Below, piece after piece: positions 41,271 through 53,655 of a DNA stretch of 64,000 nt (positions are counted from its first letter, which is position 1; every line of letters begins with the position of its first letter). Origin of the DNA: Ranitomeya variabilis (taxonomy: Eukaryota; Chordata; Amphibia; Anura; Dendrobatidae); NCBI RefSeq assembly GCF_051348905.1, contig NC_135236.1:669456889-669520888 (forward strand). The letters run 5' to 3'. A program made the position numbers and the translations under genes. The notes under the pieces were generated by a model. The model did not search any database. It was not told the origin of the DNA and saw only the letters and a list, made by a program, of their open reading frames with translations.

Positions 41271-42140
41271 ATACTTAGATACTATCCACATTTTTACATA
41301 CTATTTGGTGTGAAGCTGTTAGGGTAATACCTAGATATGAAATACCATTTTCTGCCCACTCGAAAGGAAAAAGGGGCTCAAGTCTACATTTAGTTTAATC
41401 TGAAATGTGAATAGGAAAAATGGAAGACTTAGCCCCACTGAGTTTATAACATGAAATATTAGAAATGTCTGATAAATTTGTACTAAAATGCTGAAGAGAT
41501 TTTTCCATATTTGCACATGTTAGAATAACATCATCAGCATAAACTCAAATTACGTGATCAACATCTCCTACTTTTATACTGGAAATATCTGAATTCCACC
41601 AGGGGCTCCACGGCTAACACAAATATAATAGGAGTCGGTGGGCACCCCTGACGGCCTCCATTAGTAATATCAAATCCCGATAACAAAAATCCAGAAATGG
41701 AAACTCCTGTCCTGGGCTTAGAATACAAGTTAATTGCAGATCTTATAAACCCTACCACACCAAATTCTGTAAGAACTTTGTCCATGTACCCCCAGTGTAT
41801 CCTGACAAAAGCCATCTTGGCATCCAGAGACAAGAGCACAATGGATGAGCCTGGATAACTCAGCTACCCTAATCAGATTTTTCATACATAATTTATCTGC
41901 CGACCTGCCACAAACCCTACTTGGTCAAGTGCCACTAAATGAGCTACCACTTTGTGCAACCTTCAAGCTATCAACTTTGAACTAATTTTAACATCATAAT
42001 TAAACAGATTAGATTCAGTATTCTTCCAATAATTAAAAGTCCTAAGCAAATACAGTGATACGTTAGCAGAAAATTGACAATAGTATTCATTTGGTAGCCC
42101 ATCTGGGCCTGGGGCCTAGTTATTTTGGAGGTTCCTATTA
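41271..42140 (-). mobile_element. L1/Tx1-clade LINE fragment, reverse transcriptase region
   Basis: The minus strand reads LLSLDAKMAFVRIHWGYMDK, LYSKPRTGVSISG and FDITNGGRQGCPPTPIIFVL, the L1 reverse-transcriptase order. Stops and frameshifts are frequent. Truncated at both ends. Confidence 0.75.
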
Positions 42141-42146
42141 TACAGT

Positions 42147-42504
42147 GTGTCCGTAAAGTCATGGTTCACTTTTGACCAGTCACTGGAAAGCAATAAAAAA
42201 CTATAGAAATGTGAAATCTGCTCAAAATTAAAGAAAAACTCTCCCAGTTTCATACCTATTCAGTGCAGTTCGATGTGGGCTACATTTGTTGCCCTGCACA
42301 CATCCAAACGATAGTGAAGTTCTTGCCACACACGGGTAAGAACGTCTGGTGTAACAGAGTGAACAAGGTCTGTGATTCTCTGTTTTAAGTGATTAATGTC
42401 ATTTATACTTTCAATGTTGTGTTGTATGTTATACGTATTAAATGATTTCAACACTCGAATTAATTAATACAAATAATAGAGATATTGATTGGTTTTGTTA
42501 TTAG

Positions 42505-42593
<89 letters not shown>

Positions 42594-43500
42594 ATTTTCA
42601 ATGGAGTCCACAGAACACTAATTGAAAACTGTCCAGAAACATGTCAAATGGTCAGTCTAAATAAGCAAAGTGAATGTAAATGACCCAGTAATTTACATTT
42701 TAGAATACACTTTACATTTATCTTCAAAGCAGATGCTTGTTAAGCCCCCCAGGGTTTCTAGGTGGTGTTCTTATCTATTTGGTCTGAAGGCTTCAGTACA
42801 CATACCATGACAAAGCCTCAGATAACAGGGTATAGATCAAAATCCTTTAACATATAAATGAGGTATGGCTTGAGACAAGAAGGGCAGAGACAGAGGGACA
42901 CAGAGACAGACAGATTTGGAGGAGCAAAGAAACACAGAGAGCAGGCTGAATTGACTCCTACCATTTCCAATGTAATGTATGACTTATGATTATTGACTAT
43001 GTGTTATTCTGAGTGATTGTTTATATTTATTATGTTTTAATAAGTAAATTCATTTTTGTCTTATTCAATTTTCGTGTGAACATTTATTTATTCATCACAA
43101 TTCTTTGAACCGTGAACAAAACAAATGTACACATGTTGCTTCACATAGCCCAAAAAGTAAAAGTCTAAGTGCGTCAGATGCGGGGATCGTGGTGGCCATG
43201 GCTTGACAGAACCCCTGCCTATTCACCGCCGGAGGAATGTTCTATCCAGAAACTCACGAACAATGATGGTGTAGGGTAGAGGGGCGCCGTCCTGTTGAAA
43301 GATGAGACATATTGGAAATTGTGGCTCTGCATACAATTCCAACATGTCAAGATACGTGTTTGTTGTCAGAGACCGCTCTCCCAAAAAAAAAAATGGGCCT
43401 ATCACCTTATCATGCATCAGGCCATACCACACGTTCACTTTAGGGGTGTTACGATCATCGTTTGGGTCTATCTGCCGGTTTGATAGCGTGCAACAGCCAT
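42147..43500 (-). mobile_element. Mariner-like transposon with split, degraded transposase
   Basis: Minus-strand translations give NVWYGLMHDKVIGPFFF, YLDMLE and FQQDGAPLPY (43438-43223), holding the second catalytic Asp region. An RSPDLT-like motif follows near 43180. The C-terminal VTPDVLTRVWQELHYRLDVC lies at 42454-42260. The end cagtgtgtccgtaaagtcat (42147) is a typical terminal repeat. About 680 bp of other sequence (42456-43135) splits the gene, and frameshifts break it further. Confidence 0.65.
42456..43135. other. Sequence inserted in the mariner-like element
   Basis: Holds a (TA)n tract with (TG)n tail at about 42510-42592, then sequence with an aacatataaatgagg TATA-like string near 42849 and an AT-rich end finishing attcatcaca. 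This could be a degraded solo LTR, but no clear ends or target duplication were found. Confidence 0.35.
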
Positions 43501-43606
43501 AATTTGACCTGGCAGTATATAAATCAGAGTTCAGTTTATCAGGGGTTAATCTGACTGGGGGCTCAGCAAAAGCTTAATTGAGTTTGTGTTGTTTGATTGA
43601 GTGCGC

Positions 43607-46131
43607 TGTTGTGAATTCTGCTTTTAGGTTCCCTCCGGTGGTTGTAGGTGGTAATGCAATTGTCCCTGAGTTGCAGTCCTGGTCAGGTGTTTCTGCTAGT
43701 TGCAGTTCTGACTGGGGTATTTAGGCTTGCAGGATTCTTTGGTCCTTGCCAGTTGTCCATTGTTCTTGGAGGTTTTTTCCTTGCCTGGTTCTGTCCTGCC
43801 TTGCTGCCAAATCTGCAAAGATAAGTGTCTGGTTTTTGTGACACACATGCTGTGTGCTTAACAATTTAGTGCTATTCAGTGTTTTTTGTCCAGCTTAGAT
43901 TGTATCAGTATTTTCTTAGTCTTGCTGGATTCTCAGGCCATGTTCACACGATCCTTTTTTCACTGCGGATTTTTCAGGTCCTTTTTCTGGAAAATCCGCA
44001 GTGAAAAACGGCAGTGCTGTTCCCTGCGGATTTGTGTCCTTTTTCTACTGCGGATTCCACTGCGGGTTTCCAACTGCAGTTTCCTATTGGTGCTGCTGGA
44101 AACCCACAGCGGAATCCGCAGCAAGAATTGACATGGTACTTCTTTTTTCCGCAGGCAAATCCGCGCGGATTTGCCAGTGGAAAAAAGGATCGTCGGCACA
44201 GCGGGTTTTGTTTTCCATTGGGTTACATTGTACTGTAACCTGCATGGAAAAAGGATGCGGATCCGCAGCTGCAATTCCGCTGCGGATCCGCACCAAAAAC
44301 CACACCGTGTGAACATAGCCTCAGGAGTTGCAGATATACATTCCATGTCTTTAGTTAGATTGTGGAACTTTTTGTATTTTCTGACGTGGATATTTTTAGA
44401 GTTTTATTACTGACCGCTTAGTATTCTGTCCTATTTTTCCCTGTTTAGCTAGAGTGGCCTCTTTTGCTGAAATCTGTGTTCTGCCTGTGTGTGTCGTTCC
44501 TCTCCTATTCACAGTCAATATTTGTGGGGGGCTGCCTATTCTTTGGGGTTCTGCTCTGAGGCAAGATAGTGTTCCTATTTCTATCTATAGGGGTATTTAG
44601 TCCTCCGGCTGTGTCGAGGTGTCTAGGGTTTTGTTAGGCACACCCCACGGCTACTTCTAGTTGCGGTGTTAGTTCAGGGTCTGCGGTCAGTATAGATTCC
44701 ACCTCTCCTGAGAAAGTCTCATGCAGCTCCAAAGCCACCGGTTCATAACAGTACAACTGGCCAACAATGAGTTAAATGCATCTCAGAGGAAGGGAAGAAA
44801 GGTGTTGAGTCATTTTTTTTTCTGTAGTCCGTTTTGCCTGTTCCTCCCTCTTTTTCCCTGGGTGGCTGAGGAGTCTTGTGTTAGCATGGATGTTCATGCA
44901 TTAGCTTCTCGTGTAGACAAGCTTGCTGCCAGGGTGCAGGGAATTTCTGATTATATTGTTCAGACTCCTGTTTTGGAGCCGAAGATTCCTACTCCTGATT
45001 TGTTTTTAGGTGACAGGTCTAAATTTCTGAGTTTTAAAAACAACTGTAAACTGTTTTTTGCTTTGAGACCTCGATCCTCTGGTGATTCCATTCAGCAGGT
45101 TAAAATCGTTATTTCCCTGCTGCGTGGCGATCCACAGGATTGGGCATTTTCCCTGGAACCTGGGAGTCCTGCTTTGCTTAATGTAGATTCCTTTTTGCAG
45201 GCTTTGGGACTATTGTATGATGAACCTAATTCTGTGGATCAAGCGGAGAAGACCTTGTTGGTTCTGTCTCAGGGCCAAGAGGCGGCAGAATTGTATTGTC
45301 AGAGATTTAGAAAATGGTCTGTGTTGACTAAATGGAATGAGGATGCTTTGGTGGCAATTTTCAGAAAGGGCCTTTCTGAATCCGTTAAAGATGTTATGGT
45401 GGGGTTTCCCACGCCTGTCGGTCTGAGTGATTCTATGTCACTGGCCATTCAGATCGATCGGCGCTTACGGGAGCGCAGAACTATGCGTACTGTGGCATTG
45501 TCCTCAGAGCAGAGTACTGAGCCAATGCAGTGTGATAGGATTCTGTCTAGAACAGAACGACAAGGATTCAGACGTCAGAATAAGTTGTGTTATTATTGTG
45601 GCGATGCTTCTCATGTCATTTCAGTCTGCCCTAAGCGGACAAAGAAGATCGCTAGTTCATTTACCATCAGTACTGTACAACCTAAATTTCTGTTATCTGT
45701 GTCCCTTATCTGTTCATTGTCATCATTTTCTGTCATGGCGTTTGTGGATTCAGGCGCCGCTTTGAACTTAATGGACTTTGAGTTTGCCAGGCGTTGTGGT
45801 TTTCCCTTGCAGCCTTTGCAGAATCTTATTCCTTTAAGGGGCATTGATGCTACACCTTTGGCTAAAAATAAGCCCCAGTTTTGGACTCAGGTGACCATGC
45901 GCATGGCGCCAGCCCATCAGGAAGATTGTCGATTTCTGGTGTTGCATAATTTGCATGATGCTATCGTGCTGGGTTTTCCGTGGTTGCAGGTACATAATCC
46001 TGTGTTGGATTGGAAGTCTATGTCTGTGACTAGTTGGGGTTGTCAGGGGGGTTCATAATGAGGTTCCTTTAATGTCCATCTCCTCTTCTTCCTCTTCCGA
46101 AATTCCAGAATTTTTGTCTGATTTTCAGGAT
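43607..46131 (+). mobile_element. Gypsy LTR retrotransposon, sushi-like, 5' part, fossil
   Basis: LTR 43607-44750 (tgttgtgaatt…gttcataaca), which includes a 385-bp MITE (43936-44320). A gag-pro region follows at 44886-46058: a capsid part similar to sushi-ichi and RTL proteins (LLRGDPQDWAFSL, YCQRFRKWSVLTKWNEDAL), a CCHC knuckle (CYYCGDASHVISVC) and a retropepsin (FVDSGAALNLMDFE). The rest of pol and the 3' LTR are absent; the sequence meets the Gmr1-like element at 46132. Broken. Confidence 0.8.
43936..44320. mobile_element. MITE, GGCCATGTTCACACG family, inside the gypsy LTR
   Basis: Ends GGCCATGTTCACACG and CGTGTGAACATAGCC with TCA on both sides (43933-43935 and 44321-44323). The interior repeats ccgcagtgaaaaacggcag-like palindromes. 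The duplication supports a T-N-A rule for this group. Confidence 0.8.
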
Positions 46132-46606
46132 TGTGACAAAACACTCCGGGATCGCCTTTGCTGGGGTCAAAGGTCACGTGGTTTGTGCAATAAACTCTAA
46201 GGCGTACAGCAGGATTCTGAGTAGACTGACCGTAGGTCAGGTTTATTAACGTGAAAGCAATCATAAAACAAAAACAAACCATAAAAATAAATCCTTAGCC
46301 TGTCCGGCTCTAACTAAACAAATACGATGCTATCTAACAACTGGGGGGGGCTTCTCCCACCCAGCTAACATTACACAGTTCATGAGCACAGCTCTCACTC
46401 ACGTTTGTCCCACACAGACAGGCATTCTGTGTGCCCCAGGCTGACGCCTGATTCCTCCAGCTGGTCATCTTTTAAACCTGCACTTATTAACCCATGAGTA
46501 TGCTGAAGACACTGAGCAGCCTAACTCACATAGGACAGGTATCTAAGCAAGATATACCTGCCCCCAACTACCAGACCGACATGACTCTTACATATCCCCC
46601 CCCCCC

Positions 46607-47493
46607 CTGCTCAGACCACTCCGGTCGAGCAAGGACACCCCCGAAACAGTGCACTCGGGATAGGGCATCGGCGTTTCCCATCTGCGCCCCTGGGCGATGC
46701 TCTACTGTGAAAGAGTAGGCCTGCAGGGCAAGGAACCAGCGAGTTACCCTACTATTACGGTCCTTGTGGCGGTGCATCCACTTGAGAGGGGCATGGTCCG
46801 TGACCAGCTTAAACTTCCTACCTGCCAGGTAATACTTGAGGGAGTCGAGAGCCCATTTAATGGCTAGGCACTCTTTTTCAACCACGGCATACCTCTGCTC
46901 ATGTACATTTAATTTCTGGCTGAGGTAGAGGACCGGGTGTTCCACTCCGTCCTTCACCTGGGAAAGTACAGCTCCGATACCAGTTTCAGAGGCATCAGTT
47001 TGCACCACAAACTCGCTGCTGAAATCAGGAGTCACTAGTACGGGCTGAGAGCACAAAGCCCGTTTCAGGCTGTGGAAGGCCTCTTCGGCCGCTGAAGTCC
47101 ACTTTACCATGACGGAATCCTTCCCTTTGGTAAGATCCGTCAAGGGGGTGGCAATGGCTGCAAAGTTGGGTATGAACCGGCGATAATAGCCGGCAATCCC
47201 CAGGAACGCTTGAACTTGTTTCTTGTTCACTGGCTGCAGCCAGCTCTGAATAGCCTGTATTTTGTCGATCTGGGGCTTAATCACTCCTCTGCCTATCACG
47301 TAGCCCAAATATCGGGCTTCTTCAAGCCCGATGTGACATTTCTTGGGGTTCGCAGTTAAGCCTGCTTCTCGCAGGTCATCAATCACCGCCTGTACTTTCT
47401 GGAGGTGAGTCCCCCAGTCCATGCTGTAAATTACGATGTCATCAAGGTAGGCAGAAGCGTACTGCCTGTGGGGCCTCAAGACTCGATCCATCA
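46607..47493 (-). mobile_element. reverse transcriptase (rest) and RNase H region of the Gmr1-like element
   Basis: Holds YLDDIVIYS (the catalytic YxDD), FLGIAGYYRRFIPNFAAIA, QTDASETGIGAVLSQ and ALDSLKYYLAGRKFKLVTDH, the usual gypsy order from palm to RNase H. Ends at the G-rich tract before the LTR. Confidence 0.85.
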
Positions 47494-47507
47494 GTCTCTG
47501 GAACGTT

Positions 47508-49120
47508 CCACCAGCAGATAAAATCCTCATATCTAATAATGGGATCCCTTCACCAATAAATACTATAAACAAATGGAGGACTATGAAGACTCCGGATCAA
47601 GAGATAGACTATAAAATCACAAACTTTATTATAAAAATGTCTAAAAATACATATAAATCAAACAACATAATGGTGAGATATTACAATAAATATACACAAG
47701 GTAAACATCAGAACCAGAAGCTCCAGTTAAGTAGAACCCCTATAAATTATCATAAATCTAGTGGCTAATATTCATGACCACAATGGCCTTAGTGTGCATG
47801 CCACTTAATAGTGCAGCCTATATTATAATACCCCTAATTCCTGTGTCTACTCTCCATTACCAAACGTTACCAAACATTATGGGGAGGCCAAATGGTCCCT
47901 CACTCCATAGTGTGACACATGTGGGAAGGGTAATTACCTGTACTCATGTTGAACTAGGGGGTGTAGGGTCCTACGGACTGGGCGCACCTCGACGCGCGTT
48001 TCTCTGCAACAGCAGCTTCGTCAGGAGGTAGAGGGTACTAATATTTGAGTGTATATATAGCGGGCTTGATGTTCTAACTGCCCGCACCTGTTCAGCGGCG
48101 CACCGCCGCCATGTTGCTACGTCATCACGCGGACCGCGCTCAACCTGTACGTCACTCGGTCACGTGCTCCGGTCACATGACCGGGCCCGTAACCAAAGCA
48201 ACGCAACAGGACTACAGAGCGCCTCCCCATGACAGCGCAGCAGCGCATGCACGGCGTGCGCACACAGGTGACAATAGAATAGGTTATAAACAAATAATAA
48301 CATGACAATGTGCCTCCCACCGAAATACCACCTTATAATGACCTATACCCCCATGTCTTAAAAGGTGACGCTTATATTAGTAACCTATATTCTATATATT
48401 ACACCCTGCATCCTTAGCCGCATAAATGTAACCAAGTGTACTATAATGTGTGAAACGTATCCCACATGGTAAATAATGCAGGTGTATTGTTGCTATTAAG
48501 CCACAACGATGATCCTAAGAAAAAGAAGAAGGACAATCCTACTTTAACAATCACTTATACATCATCATACATCAAAAAGACATATATAGCCTACACATAA
48601 AGTGTAACTAATATAGACAAAATTATAAAGTGCTACATATGTCTCTTTTCAGGGTATTTATATCCTCCTAGACTTTCCATCTTGCAGTCAACATTTTTTT
48701 AGACGATTCTCTGTTCAGATAGGCCATATTCAATAACAGTGGGGTACATCAGAGGAATAACAGCAGGAAACATCCAGAAGGAACACTTCTAAGGTTTAGA
48801 TCTATAACAAACGCTAGAAGAAGAATATTAATTAGTCACACATAATAGACAGTTAAGGATAGGGATAGAGGAAGTAAGGGGTAAGTAGGGATATGTTCGG
48901 GGGTGGGGCATGGAACAAACATAAACCACAAACAACCTAACCACTCAAATAAAACATATAAAATTCACGCTAGCCTAGGAAGGATTTGAAACTAATATAT
49001 TCATTGAGTCCTTTTGGGGCTACTGTATCCAACATCACCATCCATTTGGTCTCTTTTTTAAGTAGTTCTTTCATGTAATTACCTCCCCTTATCCCTAAGG
49101 GGAGTCTCCATTTGTTTATA
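47508..49120 (-). mobile_element. Penelope-like retroelement, 5'-truncated, in the Gmr1-like element
   Basis: A 14-bp direct repeat, gtctctggaacgtt, flanks it (47494-47507 and 49121-49134). On the minus strand the start encodes INKWRLPLGIRGGNYMKELL and then VAPKGLNEYISFKSFL with a stop, which resembles the C-terminus of Penelope-like proteins. About 900 bp of non-coding sequence follows, then a hammerhead ribozyme (47986-48029) and the 3' part. Its end carries an inverted ctataaacaaatgga. Most of the protein is missing. Confidence 0.7.
47986..48029 (-). ncRNA. Hammerhead ribozyme, minimal Penelope type
   Basis: Read on the minus strand: stem I ACCUC, core CUGACGA, stem II (CUGC, loop UGUU, GCAG), core GAAAC, loop GCGC, GUC with the expected cut after C, then GAGGU closing stem I with five perfect pairs. 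Core nucleotides match CUGANGA and GAAA. The very short stem III (AC with GU) is typical of the minimal type I ribozymes of Penelope-like elements, which often work as dimers. Confidence 0.8.
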
Positions 49121-49134
49121 GTCTCTGGAACGTT

Positions 49135-51065
49135 GCTGGTGCTCCGTGAAGTCCAAATGGCATGTAGATATACTGGAACAGACCTTCCGGTGTAGCAAAT
49201 GCCGTTTTTTCTCTGGCCGCCTCGGCCAGAGGGATCTGCCAGTACCCCTTTGTTAGATCCAGGGTCGTAATGTATCGGGCTTTACCAAGCCGGTCGATCA
49301 ACTCATCGACCCGGGGCATAGGATACGCATCAAATTTAGAAGCCGCATTCAGTTTCCTAAAGTCATTACAAAATCTTATGGAGCCATCCGGCTTGGGTAT
49401 CAACACGATTGGACTGGACCAAGCGCTGTGCGACTCCTCAATGACTCCTAAGTCCAACATTGCCCTCACTTCCCGGGAGACGGCTTCACGGCGGGCTTCC
49501 GGAATCCGGTAAGGCTTCACATGAACTGTGACACCAGGCTCTGTGACAATCTCATGTTTCACCAACTTAGTCCGGCCAGGTTTTTCCGAGAAAAACTGCC
49601 GGTTTTGTAACAAAAACTGCTTCACCTCAGATTTTTGTCGCTCCGAGAGAGTCTCGGCAATCTGCACCTCCGGTACGGTAGGTGCGCAAACCGGACGGGG
49701 CATATCCGCCTTTAGGGCAGAGCGGTCTTTCCAGGGTTTTATCACATTCACATGATAAATCTGTTCTGGCTTTCTCTTACCAGGCTGATACACTTTATAG
49801 TTCACTTCGCCAACTCTTTCCACGACCTCAAAGGGGCCCTGCCATTTCGCCAGAAATTTACTATCCACCGTAGGGATTAGGATCAACACCCTATCCCCGG
49901 ATGCAAAGGTACGGACCTTAGCACCTCTATCATAACTTTGCCTCTGGGCTCCCTGGGCCTGTAACATATGGTCCCTAACAATAGGCATGACAGCGGCAAT
50001 ACGGTCCTGCATTTGTGTTACATGGTCGATCACTATTTTAAAGGGAGTGACTTGACCTTCCCAGGTTTCTTTTGCGACGTCCAACAGTCCACGGGGACGA
50101 CGGGCGTACAACAGCTCGAAAGGCGAAAACCCTGTGGAAGACTGGGGAACTTCCCTAATGGCAAACAGCAAATAGGGTAACAAGTAATCCCAGTTCTTCC
50201 CATCTTTGTCTATCGCCTTCCAAAGCATCTGTTTTAAGGTTTTGTTGAACCGCTCAACCAGGCCATCTGTCTGAGGGTGGTAAACAGATGTACGCAACGG
50301 GTCTATTTGTAAGAGCCTGCAGAGCTCCTTCATTACCCTCGACATAAAGGGAGTCCCCTGGTCGGTGAGTATCTGTTTTGGAATTCCCACCCGACTAAAC
50401 ACTTGTACCAACTCCTTGGCAATCGTTTTGGTAGCTGTGTTACGCAAAGGGATGGCTTCCGGGTAACGAGTGGCATAGTCCACGATGACGAGGATATGTT
50501 GGTGCCCACGTGCGGACCGGGGAAGGGGCCCAACCAAATCCATCCCAATTCTCTCAAATGGGACTCCAATGATAGGGAGAGGTACCAAAGGGCTACAGAA
50601 CCGAGGTTTAGGCGCGGAGATTTGGCACTCTGGACAGGACTCACAATAGTTACGCACATCACTATGTATGCCGGGACACACAAAACAATGGGATATCCTT
50701 TCTGTGGTTTTCTGCACCCCCAGATGTCCCCCCATTATATGTCCGTGGGCCAGGTCCAGTACCTTCCGCCGATAAGGTTTGGGTATCACTAAGCGTTGCA
50801 CAGTGTCCTCCCCTTTTTTCTCTACCTGGTAGAGCAAATCATTTTCAAGAATCATGTACGGGTACGCTAGCCTAGTGTCAGGTTCTACGGGTACCCCATC
50901 TATCATTTTTACATTTTTCCTAGCCGAAGTCAGGGTAGGTTCTTTCATCTGCTCGCTGTGGAAGTCATCCAACTGGACTCCCAAGTCTGGTAGGCAGGGT
51001 GCCGGATGGCTATCTGCCACCACCTCTCGCTGAGTTTCCTCAGCTTCCTCAGTTTCCCCCGCCAT
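49135..51065 (-). mobile_element. integrase then reverse transcriptase region of the Gmr1-like element
   Basis: Integrase comes first: zinc-binding GHIMGGHLGVQKT and CESCPECQ, then DLVGPLP, LTDQGTPF and GLVERFNKTLKQ (D, D, E residues). The reverse transcriptase N-terminal half follows: VIEESHSAWSSPIVLIPK, RFCNDFRKLN and TLDLTKGYWQIPL. Continued past the Penelope-like insertion at 46607-47493. Confidence 0.85.
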
Positions 51066-51077
51066 AACTGAGAAGGG

Positions 51078-52496
51078 CTACTGAAGGTTAGATTCACCAA
51101 CCTCCTCAGCAGCATCTTCCTGTGGGGCCTCCTCAAGGAGCTCGGGACCTCCAGATGGCATGGGAGAAGATTCACGGGTACAACTACCGTGAAGGAGCAA
51201 CTGATTCTCCCACAACTGCCAGAAATGAGGAAAATCCCTGCCCAAGATTATATCCTGTAACAATGCGGGGACGAGTCCCACTTTGTGTTGCACAGACCCA
51301 TGGGGAGTGGAAATACATATGACCGCTGTAGGGTACGAGCAGGTGTCACCATGCACACACGTTACAGAAAACTTGTCAGACGGACCAGATGGAAGTGCCA
51401 CCAGGCTGGCTTTCACCAGAGTCACCACACTTCCAGAGTCTAGTAATGCCACAACATTTTTCCCATCAACAGATAATTCACACAGATGTTTCGCTGTATC
51501 AATTTGACCCGCATTCACACTCACTAGCCGTGTAACCAAAGACATGCGTTTTTTAGAGTCTGTAACGTCGCACTGCATGGGTTCAGTGGTAACAGGACAG
51601 TTCGCAGAAACATGGCCCTTCTCATGGCAGCGAAAACACCTCACAGGCCCCCTATTGAGACCATAGTCCGACACTCTCGGTCTCGGAGTGCGAGCAGTCC
51701 CATGCTCCTCCCCCACAGTTTTAGGCGATTTTCCTTCACCCGCAGTCCCTGGAACAGTCTTACCGGTTCCACGAGGAGGAGGCACCGACCGGGTGGTAGC
51801 GGTATCGTCGGGAAGTCCTTCTGCCACGGCATAACGCTCCACCAACTCCACATCTTGATCCGCTGTCGTGGGATTTCCTTGGCTTACCCACCTTTTCAGC
51901 GCTGGTGGTAGTGCTCTCAGGTACTTGTCCAGGACAACCCGCTGGATTATCTCTGGTGTTGTCAGTACCTCGGGTTGCAGCCATTTCTTTGTTAAATAGA
52001 TCAGGTCAAACATCTGGGACCGCGCCGGTTTATGTTGCTGGTATGTCCACTGGTGTACCCTCTGTGCACGGACAGCCGTCGTCACACCGAGTCGGGCCAG
52101 GACCTCTGCTTTCAGCTTCTCAAAGTCCTGAGCGACTTCCGGGTCCAAGTCATGGTAAGCTTTTTGGGCCTCGCCGGAGAGAAACGGGGCTATCAGATCG
52201 GCCCACCGGGCCTTCGGCCACTTCTCTCTTAATGCCTTCCGCTCAAACGTTGTCAGGTACGCCTCGACGTCATCTTCTGCGGTCAGCTTTTGCCAGTATC
52301 GACTCACATGGATCCTTCTGGACTCTGCTTCCGGGTCAGCCTCCGGCATGCTCCCCAAGCGCTGCGCCACCTGTTGGAGAAGCTGGCGGTCTGCAGCCGT
52401 CATGTCCACTAACTCCTTCAGCTGTGCGGCCATCAAGCGATTAGCTTCCTGCTGTACGGCAGCGGACTGTACTAGGGCTTTCACCACGTCTTCCAT
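51078..52496 (-). mobile_element. gag-protease region of the Gmr1-like element
   Basis: Reads MEDVVKALVQSAAVQQ, then a SCAN-like capsid C-terminal part (AQKAYHDLDPEVAQDFEKLK, LTTPEIIQRVVLDKYLRALP), a CCHC knuckle (CFRCHEKGHVSANC) and a retropepsin (VVALLDSGSVVTLVK, DIILGRDFP). SCAN domains of vertebrate zinc-finger proteins are held to derive from such a capsid. Confidence 0.8.
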
Positions 52497-52988
52497 ACTG
52501 TCGCCTGTGCCACGGAGTGCCCACGTTCTCCACCACAATGTGACAAAACACTCCGGGATCGCCTTTGCTGGGGTCAAAGGTCACGTGGTTTGTGCATTAA
52601 ACTCTGAGGCGTACAGCAGGTTTCTGAGTAGACTGACCGTAGGTCAGATTTATTAAAGTGAAAGCAATAAAACAAAACATAAAAATAAATCCTAGCCTGT
52701 CCGGCACTAACTAAACAAATACGTTGCTATCTAACAACTGGGGGGGCTTCTCCCACCCAGCTAACATTACACAGTTCATGAGCACAGCTCTCACTCACGT
52801 TTGTCTCACACAGACAGGCATTCTGTGTGCCCCAGGCTGACGCCCAAAACCCCCAGCTGGTCATCTTTTATTCCTGCAGTTATTAACCCCTCAGTATCCT
52901 GAAGCTACTGAGCGGCCTAATTCACATAGGACAAATACCTGGGCGAGATATACCTGCTCCCGACTACCAGACCGACATGACTCTTACA

Positions 52989-53207
52989 CCACGTTGGAAT
53001 AAGGACCCTCCAGTCAGGACCTCCCTGGACTGATAAGTTACAAGAACATTCGTTAACTGTTTCGATTCCGCTTAACTGTTTACTGTTTGCTTTATCTTTA
53101 TTAACCCCCTGTTTACTCCCTGCAAGAATCTTACTCCTGTTAATAAATTCCCCTCAACAGTTGGTCTGTCTGTTCCGTGGTGACATAGTCTACCCTGCAC
53201 TCTATTA
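52989..53207. other. Unassigned stretch after the Gmr1-like LTR
   Basis: No gene. It contains ttaataaattcccctcaaca, like the polyadenylation end of an LTR, but no partner was identified. Confidence 0.3.
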
Positions 53208-53655
53208 CACATCATTAGTAGCAGACACAGCCGCAGAGTGGGCTGTGAGTGGCCTTGTTTGTTTAAGTGACGGCCATCAAGCAGCGCGCCCTCCATAGCC
53301 ACATGCCAGAGGAGCCTGATGGGCGACAAGCCTGGGGGGAGGTAAGTGAGGCTTGTGTCTGTCTGTATACGCTGTATGATGTGCAGATCTGTGTATATCA
53401 CTGTATATATTTATGTATTTTTGTGAATTTGTCTTCAAATATGTATATGTACATATCTGTGTATTGTATGTGTGTATATGTCTGTGTATTGTGTGCATGT
53501 CCATGTATTGTCCTGTATGTGTGCATGTCTACGTACTGTATGTGTGTGCATGTCTGCGATTTGTATATGTGCATGTCTTCATATTATATGTATGTGCATA
53601 TCTTCGTATTGTGTGTGCGTGCATGTCTGCATACTGTATCTGTGTGCATGTCTAT
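53208..53655. mobile_element. hAT-type element, 3' part (third copy)
   Basis: Shares tcattagtagcagacacagc, the ccagaggagcctgatgggcg segment and the TG-rich minisatellite with the copies at 6437 and 39366. Both ends are cut. Confidence 0.55.

Larger units (their letters stand above)
46132..52988 (-). mobile_element. Gmr1-like gypsy LTR retrotransposon, fossil
   Basis: LTRs at 46132-46592 (3') and 52539-52988 (5'), ends tgtaagagtc and ttttgtcaca read on the minus strand, roughly 92% identical, so older than the retrovirus. Order on the minus strand: LTR, gag with SCAN-like capsid, protease, integrase, reverse transcriptase, RNase H, G-rich tract (46593-46606), LTR. Integrase before reverse transcriptase is the mark of the Gmr1 clade. 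It is broken by a Penelope-like insertion (47508-49120) and perhaps a few smaller breaks. No matching target duplication (aggat versus ccacg), so the flanks may have recombined. Confidence 0.85.

Noticed and set aside
42456-43135. Solo LTR in the mariner-like element
   Set aside because: A TATA-like string and a CA end are present, but I found no matching TG start with a duplicated target site.
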